Source of the DNA: Chloroflexota bacterium
GTDB lineage: Bacteria > Chloroflexota > Limnocylindria > P2-11E
Assembly (NCBI GenBank): GCA_005881885.1
Contig: VBDX01000141.1
Coordinates: 6,101 to 39,024, forward strand
Direction of reading: 5' to 3'
Length of the DNA stretch: 32,924 nucleotides
Both the position numbers and the translations under genes were made by a program. Positions 1-9,156 of this stretch are shown here, one piece after another (within the stretch, counting starts at the first letter, position 1; every line of letters begins with the position of its first letter). The notes under the pieces were generated by a model that saw nothing but the letters and a program-made list of their open reading frames with translations, made no database searches and was not told the DNA's origin.

Positions 1-450
1 GTCCGCGACCCAGCAGCCTTCACCGTTGCCGATCGGCATGCGCAGCACCGCGCCGAGCGATCCCTGCGTGAAGGGCGTGCGGTCGCTCTCGACGCGAACG
101 TGCACCCAATCGGAGCGGTACTCGAGATCGCGGTTGCGGATGAGCGCGCCGGGGAGGAGACCCGCCTCGCAGAGGATCTGGAAGCCGTTGCAGCTCCCGA
201 GGATCGCGCCCCCCTCCGCCGCGAACCGACGCAGCTCTTTCGTCGCGGGCGACAGCTTGGCGATCGCGCCCGCGCGCAGGTAGTCGCCATAGCTGAACCC
301 GCCGGGAACGATCGCGACGTCGAAGCCGTGGAGATCGGCGTCCTCGTGCCAGAGGATCTCGCTCTGGGCGCCTTCGACGAGCGACAGCGCATGAGCGAAG
401 TCGCGCTCGCTCCATGTCCCCGGATAGCGGAGGATGGCGACGCGGCTCAT
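1..450 (-). CDS. purQ: Phosphoribosylformylglycinamidine synthase, glutaminase subunit PurQ (3' part outside window)
   Basis: PurQ hydrolyses glutamine and passes ammonia to PurL, with PurS as bridge, to convert FGAR to FGAM in purine synthesis (family knowledge). The visible 150 residues hold the class I amidotransferase core: PGGFSYGDYLRAGAIA at about 49-64 and the nucleophile motif GSCNGFQIL with Cys87. The usual N-terminal PGSNCD is PGTWSERD here. Proteins of this family are about 220-230 aa, so roughly a third, including the His/Glu of the triad, lies beyond the left edge. The ATG shares ATGA with the stop of the upstream antitoxin-like gene, so translation is probably coupled to it. purL is expected next on this strand but is outside the window. 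Confidence 0.96.
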   Translation of the reverse strand, partial: MSRVAILRYPGTWSERDFAHALSLVEGAQSEILWHEDADLHGFDVAIVPGGFSYGDYLRAGAIAKLSPATKELRRFAAEGGAILGSCNGFQILCEAGLLPGALIRNRDLEYRSDWVHVRVESDRTPFTQGSLGAVLRMPIGNGEGCWVAD

Positions 451-722
451 CGCCGCCGATCCGGCTTCACGCGTGATCCGCGTCCACGGCTGTGACGCCG
501 CCGCTCGATGGCTCCGTAGAGGGTCGCGTCGATGTCGGCGGGTGGGAACGAAACATAGCCCGCCAGCCCGAATAGCGGGTCCTCCTCAAGAGAAGGGCGC
601 GCGCGGATTTCTTTCCGTATGAGGTCATTAACGAGCGCGGTCTTGGAGCGGCCGGTCCGCTTCGAGATTCGCTCAAGCACGGCATAGAGGTCGTCCTCGA
701 TCAGGATCTGTAACCGCTTCAC
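447..722 (-). CDS. Orphan ribbon-helix-helix (VapB-like) antitoxin inside the pur operon
   Basis: A 91-residue protein beginning with KRLQILIEDDL, the beta-strand of a ribbon-helix-helix DNA-binding fold, followed by ER...T.RSKTALVNDLIR. It clearly resembles the VapB at 2013-2237: both share KRLQILIE at the start, a T-x-RSK segment and LE(K/E)DPL near residue 50. No PIN toxin follows; the stop codon instead overlaps the purQ start as ATGA. I chose the GTG at 722 because it matches the start of the paralogue; an in-frame ATG at 752 would add ten residues. The C-terminal tail is very basic (RRRHSRGRGSRVKPDRRR). It may be a solitary transcriptional regulator or the remnant of a second toxin-antitoxin pair. 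Function is inferred from the fold only. Confidence 0.75.
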   Translation of the reverse strand: MKRLQILIEDDLYAVLERISKRTGRSKTALVNDLIRKEIRARPSLEEDPLFGLAGYVSFPPADIDATLYGAIERRRHSRGRGSRVKPDRRR

Positions 723-774
723 ATGTTGAGCATGCATCAATCTCTGAGGCATGGGTTACCGTCCCGCTCTCTCT

Positions 775-1374
775 ATGAGATGGGTCTTCGTCCTCGTCGT
801 GGCGACCGCAACAGCCTGCGGTGGACTCCTGCGCGCGGGTCCGACGATCCCACCACTGATCTCGGCTCGGTACCTCAGCGTCCACCTCGTCATGGGCGAT
901 ACCGCGGATGCGCAAGAGAAGGCGCGCCTTCCCGCGCTTCGCGACTCCCTCGCGGGTGCGCTGCCCGCCGCATGGGCGACGGCGACACAGGGGCGGGGGC
1001 AGCTTTTCCTGCGAAACGAGGGCGACATCGACGTGGAGCTCGCCGGCACGAACGGCACGTCCGCGCTCACGCAGCACACCCGAGGCGGCAAGGTCACCTC
1101 ACGCACCATCACAGTCCACACCATCGACGGTAATCGCCGTCTCACCATCCCCGACCTCATGTCGACGACGCTCCACGAGCTCGGCCACATCTGGTGCTGC
1201 TACGGAGCGGGCACGAGCGGCGGTCACTGGTCCGACCCGCAGCCGACGGGATTCTCTCTCGTCGGTCTCATGTATCCCACCATTCGCTGCCAAGCCAGCG
1301 CGGGAAGCGAGCCGGTCTGCCCGAATGTCTTCAGCGACCGCGAGCTCACTGAGCTTCGACTCGGCTCTCCGTAG
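775..1374 (+). CDS. Predicted secreted zinc-protease-like lipoprotein (HELGH motif)
   Basis: A 199-residue protein with a short N-terminal signal (MRWVFVLVVATATAC) whose Cys15 follows A-T-A and may be lipidated. The HExxH zinc motif is HELGH at 134-138; His151 in GGHW is a possible third ligand. The pattern is not the metzincin HExxHxxGxxH, and I do not recognise a named family. It is the only plus-strand gene in the 13-kb purine region, sitting between purS and the orphan antitoxin gene, and its last 29 bases overlap the 3' end of purS. An earlier in-frame ATG at 751 adds eight residues; I prefer 775 because it puts the hydrophobic signal at the N-terminus. No convincing ribosome-binding site is visible for either start. 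Substrate unknown. Confidence 0.7.
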   Translation: MRWVFVLVVATATACGGLLRAGPTIPPLISARYLSVHLVMGDTADAQEKARLPALRDSLAGALPAAWATATQGRGQLFLRNEGDIDVELAGTNGTSALTQHTRGGKVTSRTITVHTIDGNRRLTIPDLMSTTLHELGHIWCCYGAGTSGGHWSDPQPTGFSLVGLMYPTIRCQASAGSEPVCPNVFSDRELTELRLGSP

Positions 1375-1621
1375 TGGACTCGATACTGACTTCGTAGTCC
1401 TCGATCACCGGATTCGCCAAGAGCTGATCCCCCATCCGCTCCGCTGCCAGGCGCGCGGCGCCTTCGTCGGACGCCGAAAAAGTCACGAGGACCTCCTTGC
1501 CGGTACGTACCTCGGCGACATCGTGGCCGAGCGAGCGCAGCGCCGCGAGGACGGCCTCGCCCTCAGGATCGCGCAGCTCGCCCTTGGGTCGCACCAGGAC
1601 GCGGGCGACGAATCTGTTCAC
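1346..1621 (-). CDS. purS: Phosphoribosylformylglycinamidine synthase, subunit PurS
   Basis: PurS is the small structural subunit that joins PurQ and PurL in the three-part FGAM synthase of Gram-positive-type purine pathways. The 91-residue protein shows family marks: VLVRPKGELRDPEGEAVLAAL at the N-terminus (about 8-28), LGHDVAEVRTGKE (31-43) and the C-terminal LLANPVIEDYEV (67-78). Length is normal. The GTG start overlaps the vapC stop as GTGA, so purS translation may depend on ribosomes finishing the toxin gene. In most genomes purS is followed directly by purQ; here about 620 bp with a plus-strand gene, plus an antitoxin gene, lie between them. Confidence 0.93.
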   Translation of the reverse strand: MNRFVARVLVRPKGELRDPEGEAVLAALRSLGHDVAEVRTGKEVLVTFSASDEGAARLAAERMGDQLLANPVIEDYEVSIESTTESRVEAQ

Positions 1622-2016
1622 GAGGAGAGGACCCGATAGCCGGCGGCTTCGAAGTCACTGTCAAACGTCATTACCTTGTCGATCCCGAGTTCACGCATCA
1701 CGGCGAAACTTGTCGCATCCACGAAGGAGTATGGGCGCTCGTCGTGGCGGAAGAGCCAGCGAACCGCCACGTCCTCGAGTTCCTCCGTCACGAACAAAAC
1801 GCGAGTCCGCGGCGACCGAGCGAGGCTCTCAACGAAGTTTCGTGCTGCAGGATGGCCCACTCGATTGCGGAGGAAAGTCCAGGTCTCGCCGCGAACGTGA
1901 TTCGTGGTAGCGAGCTCCTCGCCCGCATGGCTCCGAAGCACGTCGGTCGCCCGGGAGTGGAGATCGTCGCGCCTGTTCCTCAACGCTGCCCAAAACGACG
2001 TGTCAACGAAGATCAG
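1618..2016 (-). CDS. vapC: PIN-domain toxin VapC, apparent CTG start
   Basis: A PIN-domain ribonuclease of the VapC toxin family, about 132 residues. From the CTG at 2016 it reads (M)IFVDTSFWAAL, which supplies the first catalytic Asp in VDTS. Later acidic positions are seen in GEELATTNHVRGE, in SFVDATSFAVM (VDA-S, around 99) and in TFDSDFEAAGY near the C-terminus. No ATG, GTG or TTG lies between the upstream in-frame stop and the catalytic Asp; the first TTG (1983) would delete it. CTG at 2016-2014 overlaps the vapB stop as CTGA, so coupled initiation is likely. Its own stop overlaps purS as GTGA. VapC toxins cleave tRNA or rRNA; the target here is unknown. Confidence 0.85.
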   Translation of the reverse strand: MIFVDTSFWAALRNRRDDLHSRATDVLRSHAGEELATTNHVRGETWTFLRNRVGHPAARNFVESLARSPRTRVLFVTEELEDVAVRWLFRHDERPYSFVDATSFAVMRELGIDKVMTFDSDFEAAGYRVLSS

Positions 2017-2237
2017 AGCTTGTACACGACCTTATCGATGTCCTTGGGTGCGACCGGAGGATACGAGTCGGCGCCGACCATCTTCCAGAGTGGATCCTTC
2101 TCGAGCGGTGGCAGCCGCTTCACGTAGCGGCGGATGGCCTCGCGGACGACAGCGCCCTTCGAACGTCGCGTTTTAGACGCCTCTCGCTCGACATCCGCAT
2201 CGAGCTCTTCTTCTATGAGGATCTGGAGTCGCTTCAC
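2013..2237 (-). CDS. vapB: VapB-type ribbon-helix-helix antitoxin
   Basis: A 74-residue antitoxin. The N-terminal KRLQILIEEELDADVEREASKTRRSKGAVVREAIRR pattern is a ribbon-helix-helix DNA-binding domain (about 1-40). The C-terminal PPLEKDPLWKMVGADSYPP would be the toxin-binding segment. It lies just before vapC, with a CTGA overlap. The start is GTG at 2237. A TATACT -10 element ends eight bases upstream, so the mRNA could be almost leaderless. Repeated TGTGT half-sites overlap this promoter and suggest autorepression by the VapB-VapC complex, which is normal for the family. It is a diverged paralogue of the orphan antitoxin at 447-722. Confidence 0.88.
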   Translation of the reverse strand: MKRLQILIEEELDADVEREASKTRRSKGAVVREAIRRYVKRLPPLEKDPLWKMVGADSYPPVAPKDIDKVVYKL

Positions 2238-2244
2238 TCAGCCC

Positions 2245-2280
2245 AGTATACACAAGTCTATTGGAAGTTGTGTAACACAC
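2245..2280 (-). promoter_or_regulatory. vapBC promoter with TGTGT inverted half-sites
   Basis: On the minus strand a TATACT -10 box lies at 2250-2245, eight bases before the vapB GTG. A weak TTACAC element lies 19 bases further upstream. Three TGTGT-type half-sites surround it: ACACAA at 2250-2255, TTGTGT at 2268-2273 and AACACAC at 2274-2280. The last two form the palindrome TGTGT-A-ACACA (2269-2279). This layout fits autoregulation by a ribbon-helix-helix antitoxin and gives the internal end of the pur operon (vapBC, purS, perhaps purQ) its own promoter. Confidence 0.5.
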
Positions 2281-2310
2281 GCTATCCTCTCGAGTATCGC
2301 CCGTCATATT

Positions 2311-2324
2311 CTCGGCTAGCCGAG
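2311..2324 (-). other. 14-bp perfect palindrome across the purC stop codon
   Basis: CTCGGCTAGCCGAG contains the purC TAG stop. It could fold as a 5-bp stem with a CTAG loop, followed on the minus strand by AATATGA. There is no T-run, so as a terminator it would be weak; it could equally be chance or a protein-binding site. Confidence 0.25.
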
Positions 2325-3203
2325 CGCCTTTCCCACGAGCCGCCGGTAACACTCGCGATAGCGCTCGCTCGTGCCGCGGACGACTTCGGGCGGCAGCGGC
2401 GGTGCCGGCGGCTCCTTGTTCCAGCCGCTCTGCACTAGAAAGTCGCGCACGTACTGCTTGTCGAAGGACGCGGGCGAGACCCCGGGGCGATAGACCTGGG
2501 CGTCCCAGTACCGCGAGGAGTCGGGGGTGAGGATCTCATCGATGACGATGAGCTTGCCGTCGTGGAAACCGAACTCGAATTTCGTGTCCGCGAGGATGAG
2601 GCCTTTGCTCGCGGCGTAGTCGTGCGCGAAGCGGTACAGCTCGAGCGTCAAGCGCTCGAGGTCGCGGGCGAGGTCGGTGCCGATCAGGCCGGCGAGCTGC
2701 GCGCGCGTGATGTTCTGGTCGTGTCCGCTCTCCGCCTTGGTCGCGGGCGTGAAGATCGGCTCGGGGAGCTGCTCCGATTCGAGGAGGGCCCTAGGGAGCG
2801 TTTCGCCGGCGACGGTACCGAGCGCCTTGTACTCGGTCCACGCGGAACCCGAGATGTACCCGCGTGCCACGCACTCGATGTTGATCCGCTCGCAGTGCTT
2901 CACGAGCACGGCACGGCCGGCGAGTGAGCGCACCTCGCGAAACGCCTTCGGAAAGCGCCGCAGGTCCGTCGTGATGACGTGGTTGGGGACGATCTTCTCG
3001 GTCTTCCCGAACCAGAAGCTCGAGAGCTTTGTGAGGACTTTGCCCTTGTCGGGGATCGGCGTGGGAAGCACGACATCGAACGCGGAAAGGCGATCGCTCG
3101 CGACGATGACGAGCTTGTCGCCGCCGGCCTCGTACACGTCGCGGACCTTCCCGCGCCGGTAGAGGTTCGCGCCGCTGACCCGCGACTCGAGAAGCACGCT
3201 CAT
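2316..3203 (-). CDS. purC: SAICAR synthetase PurC
   Basis: PurC (phosphoribosylaminoimidazole-succinocarboxamide synthase) joins aspartate to CAIR using ATP. The 295-residue length matches the longer bacterial/yeast-like form. Signatures: GKVRDVYEAGGDKLVIVASDRLSAFD at about 18-43, PDKGKVL-LSSFWF (51-64), SGSAWTEYK (117-125), the substrate loop SGHDQNIT (158-165), and DTKFEFGF with ID-E-LTPDSSRYW (206-233). It starts with ATG overlapping the purB stop (ATGA). About 78 bp separate its stop from vapB, the only sizeable gap in the distal pur run. Confidence 0.97.
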   Translation of the reverse strand: MSVLLESRVSGANLYRRGKVRDVYEAGGDKLVIVASDRLSAFDVVLPTPIPDKGKVLTKLSSFWFGKTEKIVPNHVITTDLRRFPKAFREVRSLAGRAVLVKHCERINIECVARGYISGSAWTEYKALGTVAGETLPRALLESEQLPEPIFTPATKAESGHDQNITRAQLAGLIGTDLARDLERLTLELYRFAHDYAASKGLILADTKFEFGFHDGKLIVIDEILTPDSSRYWDAQVYRPGVSPASFDKQYVRDFLVQSGWNKEPPAPPLPPEVVRGTSERYRECYRRLVGKALG

Positions 3204-4606
3204 TCAGGCAGGACTCCCTTGAGGCGCTCGCGCCAGGTGGACGCGACCTCGCGCGCCACCTCGGCGGCAAGCCCGCGGTACTCCTCAGGCCGCTCGAGGA
3301 TCCGTCGCTCGTCCGGCGTGAACTTCTTGAGGTATTCGCGCAGGTCCGTGTCGAGCGTTGCCACCTCGAGCAGCGTGCGGCTTCCGCGCTCAGCCTCGAG
3401 CGTGAGTCGCCGCACCGCCTCGTGCCCGTCGGGATGGCCGTACTTCGCGAGCAGGACATAGAGGGGCTCGGCGGCGATCGCCCCGCGCGAGCTCGCGAGG
3501 TTCGCCTTGAGACGCTCACGATCGACCCTCATCCCGTCGAGCGAGCTCGCGAGGCGGCCGGCGGCGTACGTGGTCGCGGCGAGTATCTCGCCGAGGAAGC
3601 GCTGCGATGCCGAGTTCGTGAGATCGCGCTGGTGCTCGCTGATCTGGTCCATATAAGTTGTGAGCATGCGCGGCGCGATCACCTTCCAGATCGACTTCAC
3701 GTTCTCGAATGAGACCGGGTTGCGCTTGTGCGGCATCGTCGACGAGCCGACCTGATCGGTGGCGAACGACTCCGCGACCTCGCCGATCTCGCTCCGCTGG
3801 AGCTGGCGCATGTCGTCGGCGAGGTTCGCCATAACCCCGAGCGCGCTGATGCACGCGTGCGCGAGATCGGTCCAGCCCTCCGGCGGGACGATCTGCGTCG
3901 ACACCGGCGCGGCGTGCAGGCCGAGGCTCGACAGGAATCGGCGCTCGAGAGCGCGCGGGTCCGTCGAGAGCAGACCCAAGGCGTTGTACGCGCCGACGGC
4001 CCCCGAGAGCTTGCCCGGAAGGCGCCGGGCGGCGAGGCGCAGCTGCTCGAGCCGGTCGCCGAGTCGCGCGACGTACTCGGCGACGGCGAAGCCGAAGGTG
4101 ACGGGCTCGGCGTGGCGGCCGTGCGTGCGGCCGATTTGCGTCGTGTCCGCCTCCGCCTCGGCGATCGAGATACAGCGCGCGATCAGGGCCGCGATCGTCG
4201 GTACGAGGACCCGGTCGATGCATTCGCGGTAGCGAAGGGCGTTCGCGGTGTCGACGATGTCCGAGCTCGTCGCGCCAAGATGCACGAAGCGCTTGGCCTC
4301 GTCGGGCACCTGGGCGCGGATGACGTTGACGAGGGCGCGGACGTCGTGACGGGTGCGGGTCTCCTCCTCCGCGACCTCCTGCGCGGTGATGCTGTCCGCC
4401 GCGCTCGCGATGGCGTTCGCGATCGCCTTGTCGCACACGCCGACATCGGAGAGCGCGAGCGCGAGCGCCCCCTCGACCCGCGCCTGGTATTTGGTCGCGG
4501 CCGAGGCGGAGAGGTACGGGTGGAGCGCCTTGTAGAGACCCTGATCGCCCCCGTAGAAGCGCGAATCGAGCGGCGAGACGGCGTCGAAGCGATTGGTGAT
4601 CGTCAT
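3200..4606 (-). CDS. purB: Adenylosuccinate lyase PurB
   Basis: PurB cleaves SAICAR to AICAR and adenylosuccinate to AMP, so it serves both the main pathway and the AMP branch (with purA at 10445-11707). The 468-residue protein has the fumarase/aspartase superfamily signature [10 protein letters not shown] around 285-294, whose flexible loop carries the catalytic Ser, and [12 protein letters not shown] around 157-168 with a catalytic His. The start [17 protein letters not shown] resembles the longer PurB group found beside purC. ATGA overlaps link it to purE before and purC after. Confidence 0.97.
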   Translation of the reverse strand: MTITNRFDAVSPLDSRFYGGDQGLYKALHPYLSASAATKYQARVEGALALALSDVGVCDKAIANAIASAADSITAQEVAEEETRTRHDVRALVNVIRAQVPDEAKRFVHLGATSSDIVDTANALRYRECIDRVLVPTIAALIARCISIAEAEADTTQIGRTHGRHAEPVTFGFAVAEYVARLGDRLEQLRLAARRLPGKLSGAVGAYNALGLLSTDPRALERRFLSSLGLHAAPVSTQIVPPEGWTDLAHACISALGVMANLADDMRQLQRSEIGEVAESFATDQVGSSTMPHKRNPVSFENVKSIWKVIAPRMLTTYMDQISEHQRDLTNSASQRFLGEILAATTYAAGRLASSLDGMRVDRERLKANLASSRGAIAAEPLYVLLAKYGHPDGHEAVRRLTLEAERGSRTLLEVATLDTDLREYLKKFTPDERRILERPEEYRGLAAEVAREVASTWRERLKGVLPE

Positions 4607-5082
4607 CGCGCGAGTACCTTCGCGGCCATGCCTTCGCGCATCGTGCGCAGCCGTGCGGCAAGCTCCTCGTCCGCTGTCGCGAGGATCTCAGCCGCCAGGA
4701 TGCCGGCGTTCGCCGCACCAGCCTCGCCGACCGCGACCGTTGCGACGGGCACGCCGCGCGGCATCTGAACGGTGGAGAGGAGCGCGTCGAGGCCCCCGCC
4801 GATCGCATTCGGGGCAGCGAGCGGGACTCCGATCACCGGAAGGGTCGTCAGTGCCGCGACCGCGCCCGCGAGGTGGGCAGCACCGCCTGCGCCGCAGATG
4901 ACGATGCGCACTCCGCGCGGCTCGAGCGTCTGGACCCACTCGCGAAGGGCCTCCGGCGTGCGGTGCGCCGAAAGGACGCGCATCTCGCTCTCGATGCCGA
5001 GACCCAGGAGCGTTTCCGAAGCGACGCGCATCGTCGGCTCGTCGGACGCGGAGCCCATGACGATCGCCACCCGCAAGCTCAT
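4603..5082 (-). CDS. purE: N5-CAIR mutase / AIR carboxylase PurE
   Basis: PurE makes CAIR. The 159-residue protein carries [11 protein letters not shown] (9-19) and [11 protein letters not shown] (38-48), the SxSD and SAHR motifs of the family, plus [12 protein letters not shown] (61-72) and GVPL (86-89). No purK is seen in the cluster, so it cannot be told here whether this is the class I mutase (needing PurK elsewhere) or the class II carboxylase. ATGA overlaps join it to purD and purB. Confidence 0.96.
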   Translation of the reverse strand: MSLRVAIVMGSASDEPTMRVASETLLGLGIESEMRVLSAHRTPEALREWVQTLEPRGVRIVICGAGGAAHLAGAVAALTTLPVIGVPLAAPNAIGGGLDALLSTVQMPRGVPVATVAVGEAGAANAGILAAEILATADEELAARLRTMREGMAAKVLAR

Positions 5083-6434
5083 GCGACCGCCACCTCCTGT
5101 CCGGCGATGTCGGAACGATAGAACTTGCCCTGGTATGCGACGCGCTCCGCGGCGACGTAGGCGAGCTCGCGTGCTTGCGCGATGGTCTCGCCGCTCGCGA
5201 CGACGTGTATTACGCGACCGCCACTTACCGTCACGTTGCCCGCCGCATCACGCTTCGTTCCCCCATGGAAGGCGAATACGCCCTCGGGCAAGCGGTCGAG
5301 GCCTTCGATGCGCATCCCGATCTTCGGCGTCGCCGGGTAGTTCTCCGCGCAGAGGACGACGTCGACGAACGCGCGCCGGCTGAAGCGCATCGGGTTCTCG
5401 GCGACGTACTGCGCGAGCCGACCATCGCCGAGCGCCTTCATGAGCCTGGCGAAGTCGCCCTCGATCCGCGGCAGCGTGACCTCGGCCTCGGGATCGCCGA
5501 AGCGTGCGTTGTATTCGAGGACCCGCCAGCCGCCCTGGGTCTTCATGAGCCCGGCGTAGAGGATGCCGCGGTACGGCGTGCCACGCCGTGCGAGGACCTT
5601 CGCGACGGGCGCGATCACCGCGTCCGCCACCGCCTGCGCCTGGTCGTCGGGCAGCACGGCGGTCGGAGAGAACGCCCCCATGCCTCCGGTGTTCGCTCCC
5701 GTGTCGCCATCGCCGACGCGCTTGTGGTCGCGCGCCGGCGGGAGCGCCACGACCGTCTCGCCATCGACGAGGGCCTGCAGCGAGGCCTCGTCACCTTTCA
5801 GGACTTCCTCGAGCAGCACCCGTCCGCTGTTGGCCGGCGGCGAAGCGAGGGCCTCGACCGCGGCGTCACGCGTCGCCGCGACGGTCACGCCTTTGCCGAG
5901 GGCGAGCCCGTCGGCCTTCACGACCACGGGCGCGTCCCAGCGGGTGAGCGCCTCGCGCGCGGCGGCGGCGTCCGGGAACGACTCCCATTTCGCGGTCGGG
6001 ACGCCCGCCTCGTCCATGAGCTCCTTCGCGAACGACTTGGACCATTCGATCTTCGACGCCTCGCGCGACGCGCCGATCACGGCGATGCCCGAACGCCGAA
6101 GCACGTCGCCGATGCCCGCGGCGATGAGCTCGTCGGGACCCACGATCGCGAGGTCGATATGCGAGGCGACCACGTGTTGCTCGAGCCACGCCACGTCGTC
6201 GGGCCGCCGATCGATCACGCGCGTGAACAGCCCGAGCCCGGCGTTGCCGGGCAGTACGTCGATCGTCGACACGCTGCTGCAGTTCGCCAGGCGCCAGCAG
6301 ATCGCGTACTCTCGCCCGCCACCGCCGAGCACGAGACAGTTGAGGCCGGGCGCGCCGGCCGAGCGGCCTGGGCTGCGCTGTTTGCGCTGTTCCCAGATCT
6401 TCTGATGGACCTTCTCGCCCCGAAGGATGCTCAT
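5079..6434 (-). CDS. purD: Phosphoribosylamine-glycine ligase PurD (GAR synthetase) with N-terminal extension
   Basis: PurD ligates glycine to phosphoribosylamine with ATP. Family motifs: [12 protein letters not shown] (usual GGGGREHA, so His to Tyr), [12 protein letters not shown], the ATP-grasp segment [14 protein letters not shown], and [19 protein letters not shown]. The ATG at 6434, preceded by repeated GGAG-containing sequence, gives about 30 residues of basic leader ([19 protein letters not shown]...) before the first beta-strand where most PurD proteins start. No ATG, GTG or TTG in frame lies nearer the conserved core, so the extension is probably real. It begins 10 bases after the guaA stop and ends in an ATGA overlap with purE. 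Confidence 0.95.
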   Translation of the reverse strand: MSILRGEKVHQKIWEQRKQRSPGRSAGAPGLNCLVLGGGGREYAICWRLANCSSVSTIDVLPGNAGLGLFTRVIDRRPDDVAWLEQHVVASHIDLAIVGPDELIAAGIGDVLRRSGIAVIGASREASKIEWSKSFAKELMDEAGVPTAKWESFPDAAAAREALTRWDAPVVVKADGLALGKGVTVAATRDAAVEALASPPANSGRVLLEEVLKGDEASLQALVDGETVVALPPARDHKRVGDGDTGANTGGMGAFSPTAVLPDDQAQAVADAVIAPVAKVLARRGTPYRGILYAGLMKTQGGWRVLEYNARFGDPEAEVTLPRIEGDFARLMKALGDGRLAQYVAENPMRFSRRAFVDVVLCAENYPATPKIGMRIEGLDRLPEGVFAFHGGTKRDAAGNVTVSGGRVIHVVASGETIAQARELAYVAAERVAYQGKFYRSDIAGQEVAVA

Positions 6435-6444
6435 CCTCCTACTC

Positions 6445-8028
6445 CTACTCCCACTCGATCGTCGCTGGCGGCTTGGACGACACGTCGTACACCACGCGGT
6501 TCACACCAGGCACCTCGTTCACGATGCGCGCGGATACGCGCTCGAGGAGGTCGTACGGGAGTCGCGCCCAATCCGCGGTCATGAAGTCCTCGGTCGTGAC
6601 CGCGCGCAGCGCGACGAGCGATCCGTAGGTCCGGTAATCGCCCTGCACGCCCACGCTGCGCACCGGCGTGAGCACGGCGAACGCCTGCGCGACGCTTCGA
6701 TACAGATCGGCCGCGCGCAGCTCCTCGATGAAGATCGCGTCCGCCCAGCGCAGCGTGTCGAGTCGCTCGCGGTCGATGGCGCCGACCACCCGCACCGCGA
6801 GGCCCGGGCCCGGGAACGGATGGCGCCAGAGGATGTCCTCGGGGATCCCGAGCTCCGCGCCCACGCGACGGACCTCGTCCTTGAAGAGACGGCGCAGTGG
6901 CTCGACGACCTCGAGCGACATCACCTCGGGCAGGCCGCCGACGTTGTGGTGCGTCTTGATGCGCGCGCTGGTCTTCGACTCGCGTGACCGCGACTCGATG
7001 ACGTCGGGGTAGATGGTCCCCTGCACGAGAAGATCGACCTCGCCGACGCGTGACGCCTGCTGCTCGAAGCAGCGGACGAATTCCTCGCCGATGATCGCGC
7101 GCTTGCGCTCCGGATCCTCCACGCCGGCCAGCTTTCCGAGGAAGCGGTCCGCGGCAGCGACGTGGATGAGCCGTAGGCGCGGGCCGAACGTCGCGACGAC
7201 CTCCTCGGCCTCGTTCGCGCGCAAAAGACCGGTGTCGACGAACACGCAGGTGAGGCGGTCGCCGATCGCGCGCGCGACGAGCGTTGCGGCCACCGCGGAG
7301 TCGACCCCGCCGGAGAGCGCGCAGATGGCGTGGCGATCCCCGATCCGCGCCCGCAGCTCGGCGACAGCCTCCAGGGCGAACGCCGCCGGCGTCCAGTCTC
7401 CCGTCGCGCCGCACACGCGGTAGAGGAAGTTGCGCAGGATCTCGGCGCCGTGTGGCGTGTGTGCGACCTCCGGATGGAACTGCACCGCGTACCTCGAGCG
7501 CCCGTCGCTCATCGCCGCGACCGGCACGGTCGGCGTGCGCGCGAGCGTCGTGAAGCCGGCCGGTGGCGTGCGCACCGTGTCGCCATGACTCATCCAGGCG
7601 CGCTCCGCCTTGCCCAGGCCCTCGAAGATTCCGCCGTGTTCGCCGATCTCGAGTGTCGCCGGCCCGTACTCACGCTTGCCCTCCGCCACGACGTCGCCGC
7701 CCAGCACGTGCGCCATGAGCTGCATCCCGTAGCAGACACCGAGCACCGGGAGCGTTCCATCGAGGATGGCCGGATCCATCGTGGGGGCGCCCGGCTCGTA
7801 CACCGATGCCGGACCGCCCGACAGGATCACGCCCGTCACGCCGCGCGCATCGAGCTCCGCGCGCGTAACGTCGTGCGGGAAGATCTCGCAGTACACGCGC
7901 GACTCGCGAACGCGACGCGCGATGAGCTGCGTGTACTGCGAACCGAAGTCGAGGATCGCGATCATCGCGCGGGAGGACGGGCCGGTGCCCACCCCGGTCT
8001 CGGGGCGGGCGACCTGCGGCCGGTTCAT
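6445..8028 (-). CDS. guaA: GMP synthase (glutamine-hydrolysing) GuaA
   Basis: GuaA aminates XMP to GMP. It contains the class I glutaminase domain ([15 protein letters not shown]; nucleophile Cys99 in [17 protein letters not shown] carrying the His/Glu pair), the ATP-pyrophosphatase P-loop [12 protein letters not shown], and the C-terminal dimerisation domain ending in TIEWE. Length 527 aa is normal. The ATG at 8028 lies 3 bases after the guaB stop and adds about 21 residues before the usual [10 protein letters not shown] start. ATG 7965 is the alternative; neither has a clear ribosome-binding site, and I keep 8028 for its tight spacing to guaB. Confidence 0.97.
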   Translation of the reverse strand: MNRPQVARPETGVGTGPSSRAMIAILDFGSQYTQLIARRVRESRVYCEIFPHDVTRAELDARGVTGVILSGGPASVYEPGAPTMDPAILDGTLPVLGVCYGMQLMAHVLGGDVVAEGKREYGPATLEIGEHGGIFEGLGKAERAWMSHGDTVRTPPAGFTTLARTPTVPVAAMSDGRSRYAVQFHPEVAHTPHGAEILRNFLYRVCGATGDWTPAAFALEAVAELRARIGDRHAICALSGGVDSAVAATLVARAIGDRLTCVFVDTGLLRANEAEEVVATFGPRLRLIHVAAADRFLGKLAGVEDPERKRAIIGEEFVRCFEQQASRVGEVDLLVQGTIYPDVIESRSRESKTSARIKTHHNVGGLPEVMSLEVVEPLRRLFKDEVRRVGAELGIPEDILWRHPFPGPGLAVRVVGAIDRERLDTLRWADAIFIEELRAADLYRSVAQAFAVLTPVRSVGVQGDYRTYGSLVALRAVTTEDFMTADWARLPYDLLERVSARIVNEVPGVNRVVYDVSSKPPATIEWE

Positions 8029-8031
8029 GAC

Positions 8032-9156
<1,125 letters not shown>

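Noticed and set aside
1618-1983. vapC starting at TTG 1983
   Set aside because: This would remove VDTS with the first catalytic Asp of the PIN domain and leave a non-functional protein, while CTG 2016 keeps it and matches the local overlap pattern.
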